Shown one piece after another: positions 48,139-59,000 of a stretch of DNA of 64,000 nt. The notes beneath the pieces were generated by a model. It saw only the letters and a list, made by a program, of their open reading frames with translations. It did not search any database and was not told where the DNA came from. A program made the position numbers and the translations under genes. Origin of the DNA: Chloranthus sessilifolius. Lineage: Eukaryota; Streptophyta; Magnoliopsida; Chloranthales; Chloranthaceae. Location: NCBI GenBank assembly GCA_021018995.1, contig CM037589.1, forward strand, positions 10,989,001 through 11,053,000, given 5' to 3'. Every line of letters begins with the position of its first letter. Within the stretch, counting starts at the first letter, position 1.

Positions 48139-48463
48139 GATGGATTGGACGAACTCGTGCAAAGGGGTTGTTGAGAGAGAGGAAGAGGAGAGAGGCTAGG
48201 GTTTGAGAGAGAAAAAAAAAAAGATGAATAAGGGAGACGGTAGTTTTGTTTGTATAATAAAGAGAGAAAGTTTAGAAATAAGGCCCGATAGATTTGGCAC
48301 GTGATGAGGGTTAGAGTTGGACGTGATAAGGATTAATTAATTAAACCACCGTTTTATTATAATAAATCACCGATTTTGACAGTAGATTATTATATTATTG
48401 CTTGGACAGTGATTCTTTATATATTTACAGGTGTGGTTTATATGCCATTTTCAAATAGTGTTA

Positions 48464-48965
48464 TTAGCTATTTTTTCAAAAGGAGAATTTGGTCACTATA
48501 GTTATAAGTTATAACCATCCATAAAAATACATCCTATGTTTCCCTGGGCCGCTATATAGATTTGGAATCAACTAGAAAATTACCTTAAAGAACTACTTTC
48601 ATCTTGTGGTTAAGAGGTTACCACGATCGAAAAAAAGAATTGTTAAAACAAATTTGAATAATTGTACAATAGTCATTCATTTTATGGTGCTTCTTTTGGT
48701 TTCTACCCACAAGAAGGAGATGATTTGTTGATGCCCATTAAGATTTTTCGATTTAGACAATCACCTCACGCACCACGTGACGTCACACGACACCAAAATG
48801 TTGCCACATTTACAAATTCAATAACCCATTTACACTTAATTGTGGACGTGTTCGTTACCCTATATTACCTCTAAAATGCTTAATGAGAGTTGGTATAGTA
48901 GGCGACACCCATTTCACATGGCGATCATACATGTCAAATTTGTTTTTTCCATGACTAGGTATCTT
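48464..48965. other. Unassigned spacer between the CACTA element and LTR copy D
   Basis: No gene or element is recognised. Confidence 0.4.
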
Positions 48966-49291
48966 AGAGTATGATAGCCCGAATTTTTCAGGAAAATTCG
49001 GACTGTCGAGTCGCAAATCACAATCGAAATACATAACACTTTGTACAATCATAAAAATACGAAAATCAAAGCAAATAAAACGTAACATATGTAAGAACTA
49101 AAAATTCTTTTTTATATAGAGCATATGAATAAAACCTACAAAATAAATTGTCGGTGATTGTCAACCATCACCTAAACAGTGATATACAAAAATATGTACA
49201 AATTTAATTTTATCATTCTACAAAAATTATTGGACGTACCAAGTCCAAACTCAAAAGTAAACTCAGACTATACTAAGTCTAAAGCCGAAGC

Positions 49292-49386
49292 CTATGGGTA
49301 GAAATTCTCAGGCGGCAAATCCTTCTCTACCTCAGGTATGCAATCAGGGTCCGTCACAAGCTCGGAATCCTATCCCAAATAGACAC
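49292..49386 (-). pseudogene. Acidic C-terminal exon in LTR copy D, with a stop
   Basis: The acceptor TACGTCACAG and phase are as in copy C. The translation runs VYLG, an in-frame TAG, DSELV, then DPDCIPEVEKDLPPENFYP before the terminal TAG (49292-49294). The internal stop shows decay, but frame and C-terminal motif are preserved. Confidence 0.45.
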
Positions 49387-49975
49387 CTGTGACGTATAGT
49401 CGGGGTGAGCTAACAGTTTAAGCTCAGTAGAGGAAAGATCAATACAAAAATCATATTCTAACAAATCAAAGCATATATTCGATGACTGAAATTAAAAGCA
49501 ATTTTCATATCAAATGTAGAATTTTAAATAATACTGAGTTCAAAGTCATAACTAAAACATGTCGAATCAACAAAACGGAACACATCATGTCAGAGAACAA
49601 AGTCTATCATGTCAGAAAACAAAACTGTATCATGTCAGAGAACAAAGACATATCGTATCAGAATGCGGAATAGAACTGGAACAAAATAGAAACGGAGTAT
49701 AGAAGCAAAACGAAAACAGATTCAAGTCAGAAAGCGGAACATTGTACGGACACAAAGTCATCTCAAAGACGATAACGAAATGTAAAATGTAACATATATC
49801 GTAAAATGTAAACGTATCAAAATCCAAGCATCGAATTAAAACATCGGATCGAAACATCATACCAAAACAGTCAAGTGGAACTGAATATAAAACGGAACAA
49901 AGCCAATAACGAAAGTAGAAACGGAATCATGTTAGAAAGCATGAATAAAATCATATAAAAAAGCAGACTGATCCA

Positions 49976-50395
49976 CACATCAAACCAAAGCATCCCTTAG
50001 TGAGAACAGGGTAAAAACCTTAGATCCTCAACTCCTCTTTGCCACCGATGTGTGACCAAAGCATCATATCAAAACATCCCTTAGTAGGGAATATAATACA
50101 TCACTTCAAGACATCCCTTAGCGAGGAATAGAAACATATCAGATCATAAACATGTGATCAAAGCATCCCTTTGTGGGAACAGGGTAAAAATCTCGGAGCC
50201 TCAACTCCTCTTTATCACCAATATATGTCCAAAGCATCATATCAAAACATCTCTTAATGGGAAAATAGAACACATCACATCAAGACATCCCTTAGCAGAG
50301 AACAGAAACATATCAGATCATAAACATTTGACTAAAGCATCCCTTTGTGGGAATAGGGTAAAAATCCCGGAGCCTCAACTCCTCTTTGCCACCAT
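49976..50395. repeat. About 180-bp tandem repeat in LTR copy D
   Basis: Two full units and part of a third begin near 49990, 50160 and 50335. They carry AAGCATCCCTTTGTGGGAA, GGGTAAAAATC and GGAGCCTCAACTCCTCTTT. Smaller CATCCCTTAG words repeat inside the unit. Confidence 0.8.
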
Positions 50396-50924
50396 GATTT
50401 CATAATCATACAAATCATGTATCAAATTAGAGTTCAAGTTCAAAAGAGAGTCAAAGTTCAGAGTTTGAAACAGATTCGGAATGAGAGTTCAAGACGGATT
50501 TGGAGTTCAATGTCAAGAGTTCAGTGTTCAAAGTTTAAAATTAAATGTTCAAAGTTTAATAATTTCAAAGCTCAGAGTTGTGTCATGAGAATTTCAAATT
50601 TTCAGATGCAAAACAGACTTTACAAAATAAAAAGTTCAATTTCTAAAATCATAGATTCAAATCAAATTATCATCATAGCATATGATTCAAATATTAAAAC
50701 ATAATCATGTATTGAATTTTTCCCACCTTACTTTCGAAGTCACACAAAATCACCCGAAATGGTCCAAGACTCCACGTGGATGTTCATAACCTTAACCTGC
50801 ATCCCAATTCATCCAATGACTCTTTAGAAATATCTAAGGAAGCTTAATGGTCAAGATTTCTAAAAAATTCTCAAGAAAACACTCAAAATTGCCCAAACTT
50901 TGAATCTCGCATGAGCCAGATGCA

Positions 50925-51085
50925 GGGTCGAGTGCGCGAGTCCAGTGGCACACTCAGCTCGCGCGAGGGAGAAACAAAGACTCACTGGAGTCCCTGTTCT
51001 CCTCTACTCTTCATGCGTGCGAGGCTCGTCTGGAGCCTTTCTGAAGATTGCTCACGCACGCGACAGCTAGTTCTCGGGGGCGCGA
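50925..51085. repeat. Copy-D cassette, GC-rich GCGCGAG motifs
   Basis: Motifs GTGCGCGAG, CTCGCGCGAGG, GTGCGAGGCTCG, CACGCACGCGA and GGGCGCGAG form short inverted and direct repeats. It occupies the cassette position of this LTR and is GC-rich compared with its AT-rich flanks. Confidence 0.7.
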
Positions 51086-52089
51086 GTTTCAGCAACTCTC
51101 AGATTTCTGAGTTTTAGAAACCCCTTTTTCTTGTGACTTTTCGTCATTTTTATTCACACATCTCACACAAATATCAAAACATTTAGATCTACAAATTCAA
51201 CACTTTTGGGTAATGATTTCTTATATTTTATCTGTCGAAATTCACGTGTAAAACGAGCGAGAATCGGGTCGCACTCAATTTCGAAGGAGAGGGTTTCAAA
51301 CGAATCCAAAAGAGGATTTGCGGAGTTAGGTCTCTCCCTCTCGTTCGCGAATTCCTACCACATTGAAGATCGATAGTGACAACTCCTTTGAAGACAATTG
51401 ACGAAAATTTTACGAAGACTTTGAGCTTCGACATGCACAAATTCGGTGGAATTCTTCTTTTTCTCTACCCTTTCTCTCTCTTTCTCTTTCTCTTTTACAA
51501 ACATATGAACCCACGTGAGGGGCTTTGCTTTTATGCTTGGAGGTGGTTTCCTTATGAAATACATACACCCATTTGGGTGTTAAGCCTTATCTACTTGACT
51601 TTGTTCCAGTGTGAATTTATACACCTAAGCAAGATGTTTCTTATTACACCAAATAATCTTTCATTCAGTGTGGAGCTTGCACACCCAAACCACTAGTCAC
51701 ACAGGATTCGGCGTTAAGCCAATACACCACCACAGTGTATGAGATTTGGTCTAAAAGTCTTACACAAGGCTCAAATGGACTCGAAATAATCTCATTTGAA
51801 AAATCTGAAACGGTGATGCGTTTCTTAACAGACACGTACCTAATCAGGACCTACGTGTCATTGGGCTCGGGTCCGTGTGCAACATGCACAAACACGTATA
51901 CGTTCTACATAAGGTACGAGTTGAGATTTAATGAGCTTGACGCATGCCCCCAATTATAATAAGTGGGGTTTGAGGTCATGTTATCTAAGTCAAATATTTG
52001 ACTCAAGTCAAATCAATCAAAAGATTACATTCTCATCTAAAGTTAACAATTCAATATTTTCAAAATTTTTGAGTTGTTACTTAGGGCCT

Positions 52090-53395
52090 TTTAGAGCACC
52101 TTCTGACACGTGCAACGCCCAAACTATCTCAAGTCCCAACAAGTAAACAGAGATAAATCCTTGAAGAAGTGGAATTTATACTCAGGACCTCCTCCACTTC
52201 TGGAGACGTTGTGCCAAACCCCGTTGCTTCATACATGTCAAATTCTGATCCATGACACGCATTAAATATCATTTAAAGAAATATTTGAAAAACTATAGAT
52301 TTTTTATTTTTAAAGTCTAGACTTTCTTGGAAACATATATTTGCGATATATCAGTCTTTTGTACGTGTTTATGAATTTAGAGAACTAATCTTTATATAGA
52401 TGAGTGTGCTATGACTTATGAATAAATGAGCCAAGCCGTGCTGAGGCAGGACTTGGGCTTGGAATTATAAGCCCGCTACACGCTCTAGTCGGGCTTGAGA
52501 TAAGCTCACATAAGCTTTTATCCATCTCATGCACTAAGGATGAAGGTGTCAACTCAGGTATCAGTATCGGGTATCGGTACATAAAGGACTGATATGAATC
52601 GGCCGATACCAATATATCTCCGTATATTAAAAAAGATTAAATAAATAAAAGTAATTAAAAAGTATCAACTGGTACCCAATACATATCAGCTGATATAGAT
52701 ACCAATACCCGATAGATACGGATACCAATACCCGATACACATCGATTAGCTAAAAATTGATACCGATCGGCCAATATTTGATACCTTGCTAAGGACACTG
52801 GTATTTGGGTCAATTTTCATTTTTTAATCAATATACCCGGGTCAACATTCCCATTAAACTGGTCAAATCTTGATAAATGTCCGAATATTTATGAGCGGTC
52901 AAGTGTAATGTAACTAACTATTCACTAACTTAGGCTTCAAACTTAAGCTTAGGCCCGTAGCACAATGGCCGGTTGACAATGGAAGATCGCATATTTAAGC
53001 CCAGACTTACCTATCCAAAGAGAATATATATCCACACAACTTCTGAGATTGGTGTAGGGAGATCAGCCCGTCCGCTGACTTTGGTGAATGGATACGTACT
53101 GCTAACTCATACCTTAACGTATTCTCTTTTATCAAGAAAAAAAACAAAACACTTGTATTCTTGGCGCTTGTGTTTTTTTCTCAATTTTTTTCACGAGGCC
53201 GAGGGATATGGATCGATGCATTTGAAGTAGGCGGGGCGACATGGCACCTATCTAGGGGATCAGGTGTTACGACAAGTTGTCCAAGGGCCATCAGGTCCGT
53301 TTAAAAAATATTTAAAAGGATAGATATCCACAATCTGAAATATGGTCAAAGGTAACAAAATCTTAATACACTAGAATGTTTAGAGGCGGTACTCC
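52090..53395. other. Non-coding DNA with a decayed GTATCGGCCGATAC fragment
   Basis: At 52550-52790 words such as GTATCGGGTATCGGTAC, ATCGGCCGATACC and GATACCAATACCCGATA repeat, resembling the 7.7-9.8 kb array. No gene is recognised elsewhere in this stretch. Confidence 0.45.
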
Positions 53396-53399
53396 GAAT

Positions 53400-54240
53400 T
53401 TTATTATTATTTTTTTGATCGATAATGATTTGAAATTGTAATAAAAAACAACGAGACGCTGAGAAAACAAAAATACCCACTCCTACCAAAAAGGCTCGCG
53501 ACTATAGAGACGGTCGGCGAGGAAGAAACCATAGTGAAAATGAGAAAAAAAGACAAAAAAGCATTAGCATAAAAGAAAAGGGATGGCAATCCCGCAGGCT
53601 CTACCCTGGATCCCATGCAAGAGCCAAACTAGCCCCCTCCTTATCCAAAGCCATCCAGTAGCACATGAAGTCTCGGATACACTTTAAAATCATCCCAATA
53701 GGGTGACGTTTCTAATTGAAAATACGGGCATTTCTCTCAAGCCACACGCACCATAAGACTGCAAAGAAATTGATTCTCCAAAAGGCTCCCTCTCTCCCTC
53801 CAAGCGAACTTCGGATCATGCCAAAAATTGCTGAAAGACGTTTTCCGATTGAACCCACCCCATATCAAACGACTTGAGAATAACTCTCCAGATTTTGGCA
53901 GCCACCCAGCAATATAAAAATAAATGTGATGACGATTCTTCCGCTTGCAAGCACATGACGCAAATATTAGGGAGGTCTTTTCCCCTCCTGATCAGCTAAT
54001 CAATCGTGAGAATCCTCTCTCTCATCAGGGTCCACGAGAAAAAACACATTTTGGGGGGCACAGGCGCCCTCCATAAACCAGCCCAACTCTATCTAGTCAA
54101 CGGACGACCCGCCAACACTTGGAAATAAGCAATCTCCGAGTAGCTATGTATTAGATCGACCAACCCCCCTCTCATCTCCTTCTGAAAAGAAATTAGCTAC
54201 TAAACCATAAGAAAGAGATGCAATACGAGCCACACCCCAA
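53400..54240 (-). mobile_element. Truncated LINE (L1-type) 3' end
   Basis: On the minus strand the sequence recalls the zinc-binding C-terminal domain of plant LINE reverse transcriptases: CFFSWTLMRERILT, then CVMCLQAEESS with a following H-x-C-like spacing, then WRVILKSF, and further on VRVAWERNARIF. Several stops and frameshifts break the frame. A T-rich run at 53399-53418 on the plus strand corresponds to the A-rich 3' tail. The 5' part is missing. Confidence 0.65.
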
Positions 54241-54436
54241 ATTTTGACTACCAAAAAACTTCCTCTCAAAAATTTTATATATCACATGTGACATGACCCG
54301 TAAAATGGGTGTTGTTTTAGGATAACGTGTTATGGGGCACGTGATCTGAGTTCCCATGCATTCGGATCCATATGCTCATTTTCCCATTTTAAGATGTTAG
54401 TGTCATCTTCTTTTAGGGTAGCGAACGGAAGTTCAC

Positions 54437-54457
54437 ACCCCCCCCCCCCCCCCCCCC
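54437..54457. repeat. (C)n homopolymer
   Basis: About twenty consecutive C residues. Confidence 0.95.
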
Positions 54458-54650
54458 AACACACACTAATTTCGATGCATGGGTCGCGCGAGTACCTAAT
54501 ATCAGCTCAAGCCTGAGTTTTTCTTGAATTATTCTATGCAGTTAGTATTAAAGAGTTCATGAGGCAAATTTGGTGCACTTGTCAATCTCCTTCCATCAAA
54601 ACACAGTATTTAAGGAGTGCAAAAATTATTGAAACTTGACTATTTTATCA

Positions 54651-54765
54651 GGGAAATTTGCACTTTTGGCCCTATATGTTTGCGTATTTGCAGAAATGGC
54701 CCTATAGTTTCAACCGTTACATTAATGACCAGCTCCAGGCCTAGCCGCCTCCGCCTGCTCCACGT
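54651..54765 (+). repeat. Left terminal inverted repeat of the MULE
   Basis: It pairs with about 62497-62607. Landmarks are TTGCAGAAAYGGCCCTATAG and CAGCTCCARGCCTAGCC, present in both. Confidence 0.93.
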
Positions 54766-55016
54766 CAGCAAGGACCTATTCTAAATAATATAAAAAAAAT
54801 AATTTCACCGCCCTTTAACAGAGAGTATAAAAGCTACTTTTACATTTCATTAGTTACTGTTACTTTTAAGTTTAACTTTTCTGAAAAAAACAAGAGAGCG
54901 GCGACTTAGCGGCGACAAAGCGGTAAAAGGTCACAAAGGTCACATTACAATTTCAGGTAATTTATTTTTTTTACATTTCAACACATTTAGTCATCCCCAA
55001 TGTTTCCCACCTAATC

Positions 55017-55125
55017 CGATAACTTACCGATAATCTAAGTTATCGACCGATAACTTAAATTATCGACCGATAATTTAAGTTATCGGTCGATAACTTAGAT
55101 TATCGGTAAGTTATCGGTAGGTTAG
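55017..55125. repeat. 20-bp palindromic array 1 (TTATCGACCGATAA)
   Basis: Five to six units of TTATCGRYCGATAA with TTAAA or TTAAG spacers. It lies just upstream of the DUF1985-like frame. The whole array is close to an inverted repeat. Confidence 0.9.
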
Positions 55126-55209
55126 GGGATTAGTAGTTTTTTCAAAATCACTTCTTTTATTTATTAATTGCTTTTTATTTATATTGCAGTTCCTACTAAG
55201 TTATTGAAA

Positions 55210-56592
55210 ATGACCATGACTCTAAAGCCCATCGGAAAATGTTCTGGAGTTGGTGTTAGGAAATTTTACATGCACTGTAACGAAGAGAGAAAGAAAATAT
55301 TAGATGATTCAGTATTCGGTCATCTATTTAGGATGAATGAGAAATTAGGTTTCGTTGGAGACTTGGTTGACGCTATTTTAAGTTTTTAGGTTGAAGAGAA
55401 TATTTTCAAGGTCAAGAACACCAATGTACTCCTGCAACAGATCGATATAGCCTTGATTTTAGGCCTCAACATGCTGACGGAACCTGAGTCTGAGAAGGTA
55501 GCCGTAAAAGAGGAAACAACTATTCGATACAAATTCTTTCGGGGGAAGCCGGTGAAAAGATCTCGTATTAAAGAAATTATTGACAGTGCTGATTTATCCA
55601 ACGATGATTTTTTGAAACTGTCATTATTATTTTTCGTATGTTCTTTTTTACTTCCGGACACATACCAGGAAGTAGATACACGGTACTTAGAATTAGTAGA
55701 TAACATTGAAGAGTTCAACAAGTTACCGTGGGGCCTGATAGTTTACAATAATTTATTAGATAGTATATCAAAAGCGAGTGGCAGGAGGGAAATGGCGAGA
55801 AGGTCAGAAAAGGGGCAATACAATATCTATGGATGCACTATCGCCTTACAGATTTGGGCGTTTGAGCACTTTCCTGCAGTCGCCACCGCTCCTATTGGGC
55901 TTAAAGAACCATTTCCAAGGCTAATGAAATGGGAAGGCCCGAAATTCAGCCGTAATCCTAATTTATATAGAGAAAATTTTCTTAAGTCTAAAGTGATTTT
56001 AGAGCTTGAAGTTGAGAAGCACGAATTACAGTATAAATGGGTTCGATACTTTTTTATTCGAAGAGAAATGAAAAATAAGAAGGAAGAGACCGAAGAAAGA
56101 GAAGAGCCTTACTCCGAATAAAATATAGATGAATATGATGATATCCCAAATCATCCAACACGTCCGAAAGAAAGAGCCGAAGAGCCGATTATCCGAGATG
56201 ATGACAATGAGGATGACGAAGATTATAGCAACGATAACGATGATTTTGAAGTCGTTGTACGTCAACCAAAGGGCAAACCAGAAATTAGGCCCGAGCCAAC
56301 AAGAGAGCAGCCAGTTAGGCAACCGCACCTAACCAAAGAAGTAACGGAGCTAAGAAAAGAATGCAAGACGCTCCGCATGGCTGTAAAAGAAATGAAAAAA
56401 GAATTCCGGCGTGCATTTACGCTGCTTAAAGGGCAAGCACTCACCATTGAACAACTAGGCAGAGATAAGAAGGCCTTACAAGAAGAAAATAAAGCAATAC
56501 GGAAGGATCTTGATGCGGTCATCTCTCATTTAAGAAAGGTATCAAACCAAGACTTTTCAAATTTAGAACAAAATCAATTCTTTACAACTTAA
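55210..56592 (+). pseudogene. DUF1985-like and coiled-coil part of the MULE plus-strand gene
   Basis: One reading frame runs from ATG 55210 (or from an acceptor ATTGCAG at 55188) to TAA at 56590, but two stops break it: TAG at 55387 and TAA at 56119. The first part (IALILGLNMLTEPESE, LSLLFFVCSFLLPDTYQE, VDNIEEFNKLPWGL, YGCTIALQIWAFEHFP) resembles DUF1985, a domain usually N-terminal to Ulp1 proteases in plant transposons. An acidic stretch (DDDNEDDEDYSNDNDD) and a coiled coil (VTELRKECKTLRMAVKEMKK, QLGRDKKALQEENKAIRKDL) follow. The TAG sits at TTTTTAG/GTTG and could mark a splice acceptor rather than a stop. It probably formed one gene with the Ulp1 exons downstream. Confidence 0.6.
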
Positions 56593-56603
56593 TGCAAAAT
56601 TAG

Positions 56604-56880
56604 CTTGTCGTCCGAAGATGGAACTTATCGTCCGACGATGTACATTATCGACCGATAATTTAAATAGTCGATCGATAATGTACATTATCGGACGATAAGT
56701 TACATTATCGGTCGATAATTTAAATTATCGATCGATAATTTACATTATCGACCGACTATTTAAATTATCGGTCGATAATGTAAATTATCGATCGATAACT
56801 TAAATTATCGACCGATAATGTACATTATCGATCGACTATTTAAATTATCGACCGATTAGTTAAATTATCGGTCGATAATG
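56604..56880. repeat. 20-bp palindromic array 2
   Basis: About thirteen units of exactly 20 bp, TAAATTATCGRYCGATAATT-like, alternating ATCGACCGAT, ATCGGTCGAT and ATCGATCGAT cores. It lies between the DUF1985-like part and the Ulp1 part, possibly within an intron. Confidence 0.93.
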
Positions 56881-56934
56881 CAGTTTTTTTTTTTTTTTTT
56901 TTTTTGTAATGTATATTTTTTTGCAATTATGCAG

Positions 56935-58444
56935 GATAATATTTTAACCTCTGTGCTCTTTGACACCTTCGTTCTTTCACTCACTTACCCTCAATCAACT
57001 GTCCCTCAACCCACCACTCATCAACAAAGCCATCAGTCTACTGCCCTAAAACCCACTGCTCCTCAACAAAGCCATCAGTCCAGTGCCCCAAAACCAACTG
57101 CTCCTCAACCAAGCCATCAGTCAAGTGCCCCAAAACCCTCTGCTCATCCACCTAGACAACAATCAACTGCCCCAAAACCCGCCGCTCCTCAACTTACAAA
57201 TAAATCTACTGCCATTAAACCCGCTGCCCCAAAACCTACTGCTCCTCAGCCTACTAAACAACCCTTGGTTGATGTGGGTGATGATGGTGCTCCTCTTACG
57301 CAGCCTTCTCGTGAGTCACAGCCGGCATCACTAAAAACAATTATAGTGAAACTATCATCTACAAAAAATGAAGCCGAAGGTTATGACTTGCGTGCTCGTA
57401 AGAAGAGAAAGTCTCCGACCACTAAAGCATTAATAAAAAAACCAAGATTGGTTGTAGAGGAGGATGGGGCAATATCAATGGAGCAAAAGTATATGCTTAG
57501 TTTTTGGAATCGGCCGGAGAACGAGGACAATGTGATCGTCAATACTATCAGCGGTGTTGAGATCACAGTTGCTCTTTTGAAGGTTCTCAAAGGACGCTCG
57601 TGGCTCGACAATGAAGTCATCGACGCATACTCGAGAGTCCTTGAAGTTATAAATGATTCAATGTTTACGGCCAATGCCGAAAAAGTGGTTCGTCCTTAAG
57701 GTTTCAAATATTTATTGGAAGCTCGTTTGTTTCTTTTATTTGTCTTTTCAATCACGACTCTTGATTAACTTCTAATTTATTTACTTACTACATTATCCTG
57801 TTTCAGACCTTGTTTATGGCAGACGAGAAAAAATTTGAAAAATATATCGATAATGAAGGTATAGCTGCGCTCAGCGACCTCGATAGGTGGCAGGCCTATT
57901 GTGACGAATGGAATGCTCGTAACAATTCAAAGCCGATGGAACCACTATTGACAAATAATATCCGCGGAATTCACGTGATTGGTATTGGAACGATGCGTTT
58001 TGAATACTAAACTTCGCTTTATTTAACGTTAACGACTTTTAAATAAAATTTATTATTTAAAATTTCGGTTTCGTTTATGTGTAGATTTATCTTCCGATGC
58101 ATAGCCAAAAACATAGCCATTGGGCGTTGGCTATAATTTCATTAGTTGATCGAGAAATTAAGTTAATTGATCCAGCAGACCGAGAGTGCTCAAAAAGGTT
58201 TGAAGCGCATAAAGAATGTCTATTGAATCACCTTCCGCGCCTTCTTTACGCTATCGGTTTGAAGTCAGCTTTCGATCAACAGTGGAAGGTATCGGCGTTC
58301 AACAGTGTCGTTCTCCCGATCCAACAAAACGGTTGGGATTGCGGTGTATACGTTTTGAAGTATATAGAATACTTCTCCCAACATATGCAACAATTTAGAG
58401 CCGAAATCGGACATCTAATGTGCACGTTTGGGAAGAAGAGTTAA
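56935..58444 (+). CDS. Ulp1-type (C48) cysteine protease of the MULE
   Basis: Proposed exons are 56935-57684, 57807 to about 57980-58002, and 58085-58444. The first encodes a Pro/Gln/Ser-rich repeat (SHQSSAPKPTAPQP), a basic nuclear-type motif (RARKKRKSP) and the protease opening (GRSWLDNEVIDAYSRVL). Joining AAA to ACC across the first intron gives EKTLFMADEKKF. The third has the catalytic His (HSHWALAII, codon 58118), Asp (IKLIDP, codon 58169) and Gln/Cys (QQNGWDCGVYVLKY, Cys codon 58340). The family cleaves SUMO-like or related isopeptide bonds. The substrate here is unknown. The donor of exon 2 is unclear. The catalytic triad is intact. Confidence 0.8.
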
Positions 58445-58618
58445 TATCTGTAAAATTTTTTAGTCTTTTGTAAAGATATTTTTTGATGAAATTGTAAATA
58501 ATTAATTTTATTAATTTTTATTAACTTGTATAATTTTCATTTTCGTTGTTATCAATTTATCTTATTTGTATCACCTTGCCTGATTTATCAATGGAGCCTT
58601 CCTCTCTTGAAGCAATTC

Positions 58619-59000
58619 CAATAGGCCGATGACTTAAATCATCGGCCGATATCTTAAATCATCGTCCGATATCTTAAATCATCGGCCGATAATTTAAGTC
58701 ATCGGCCGATATCTTAAGTAATCAAACGATATTTTAAGTAATCGGACGATAGCTTAAATCATCGGCCGATGATTTAAATTATCGGCTGATATCTTAAATC
58801 ATCGTCCGATATTTTAAGTTATCGGACGATATCTTAAATCATCGGCCGGTATTTTAAATCATCGGCCGATATTTTAAATCATCGGCCGATATCTTAAATC
58901 ATCGGCCGATATTTTAAAACATCGGCCGATAATTTAAATCATCGGTCGATGATTTAAGATATCGGCCGATGATTTAAAATATCGGCCAATGATTTAAGAT
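58619..59000. repeat. 20-bp palindromic array 3 (ATCGGCCGATATCTTAAATC)
   Basis: About nineteen tandem 20-bp units with core ATCGGCCGAT or ATCGTCCGAT and spacers ATCTTAA, ATTTTAA or ATTTAA. It fills the space between the convergent Ulp1 and transposase genes. Confidence 0.95.

Larger units (their letters stand above)
34292..48460. mobile_element. 14.2-kb CACTA-type element carrying gene fragments
   Basis: The left end is CACTACGTGAAAAAGCCA. The right end read on the minus strand is CACTATTTGAAAATGGCA, which matches at 14 of 18 bases. TTA flanks both sides (34289-34291 and 48461-48463), the 3-bp duplication expected of CACTA elements. Subterminal repeats of the CAGTGATTTTTT type lie inside the left end (34310-34470), and relatives (GACAGTGATTC, ATCACCGATTTTGACAG) lie inside the right end. 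No TNPD or TNPA transposase was found. Inside are pieces of at least four host genes, solo LTR copy C and a hairpin MITE. Whether all the cargo entered by capture cannot be proven from sequence alone. Confidence 0.6.
48970..52081 (-). mobile_element. Solo LTR copy D (degenerate)
   Basis: The start TATGATAGCCCGAATTTTTC is a decayed TGTGACAGCCCG end. The proposed right end is AATTTTTGAGTTGTTACT. The flanking 5-mers TAGAG (48965-48969) and TAGGG (52082-52086) match at 4 of 5. It contains the acidic exon with the shared GTGACGTATAGTCG junction, a tandem-repeat block of about 180 bp and a GC-rich cassette. The right border is less certain than in copies B and C. Confidence 0.6.

Noticed and set aside
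53640-54060. Host gene on the minus strand
   Set aside because: The readable stretches match the zinc-binding tail of LINE reverse transcriptases and are broken by stops.
58619-59000. CRISPR-like regular repeats
   Set aside because: Repeat and spacer are both near-identical from unit to unit, so there are no unique spacers; this is a plant nuclear transposon array.
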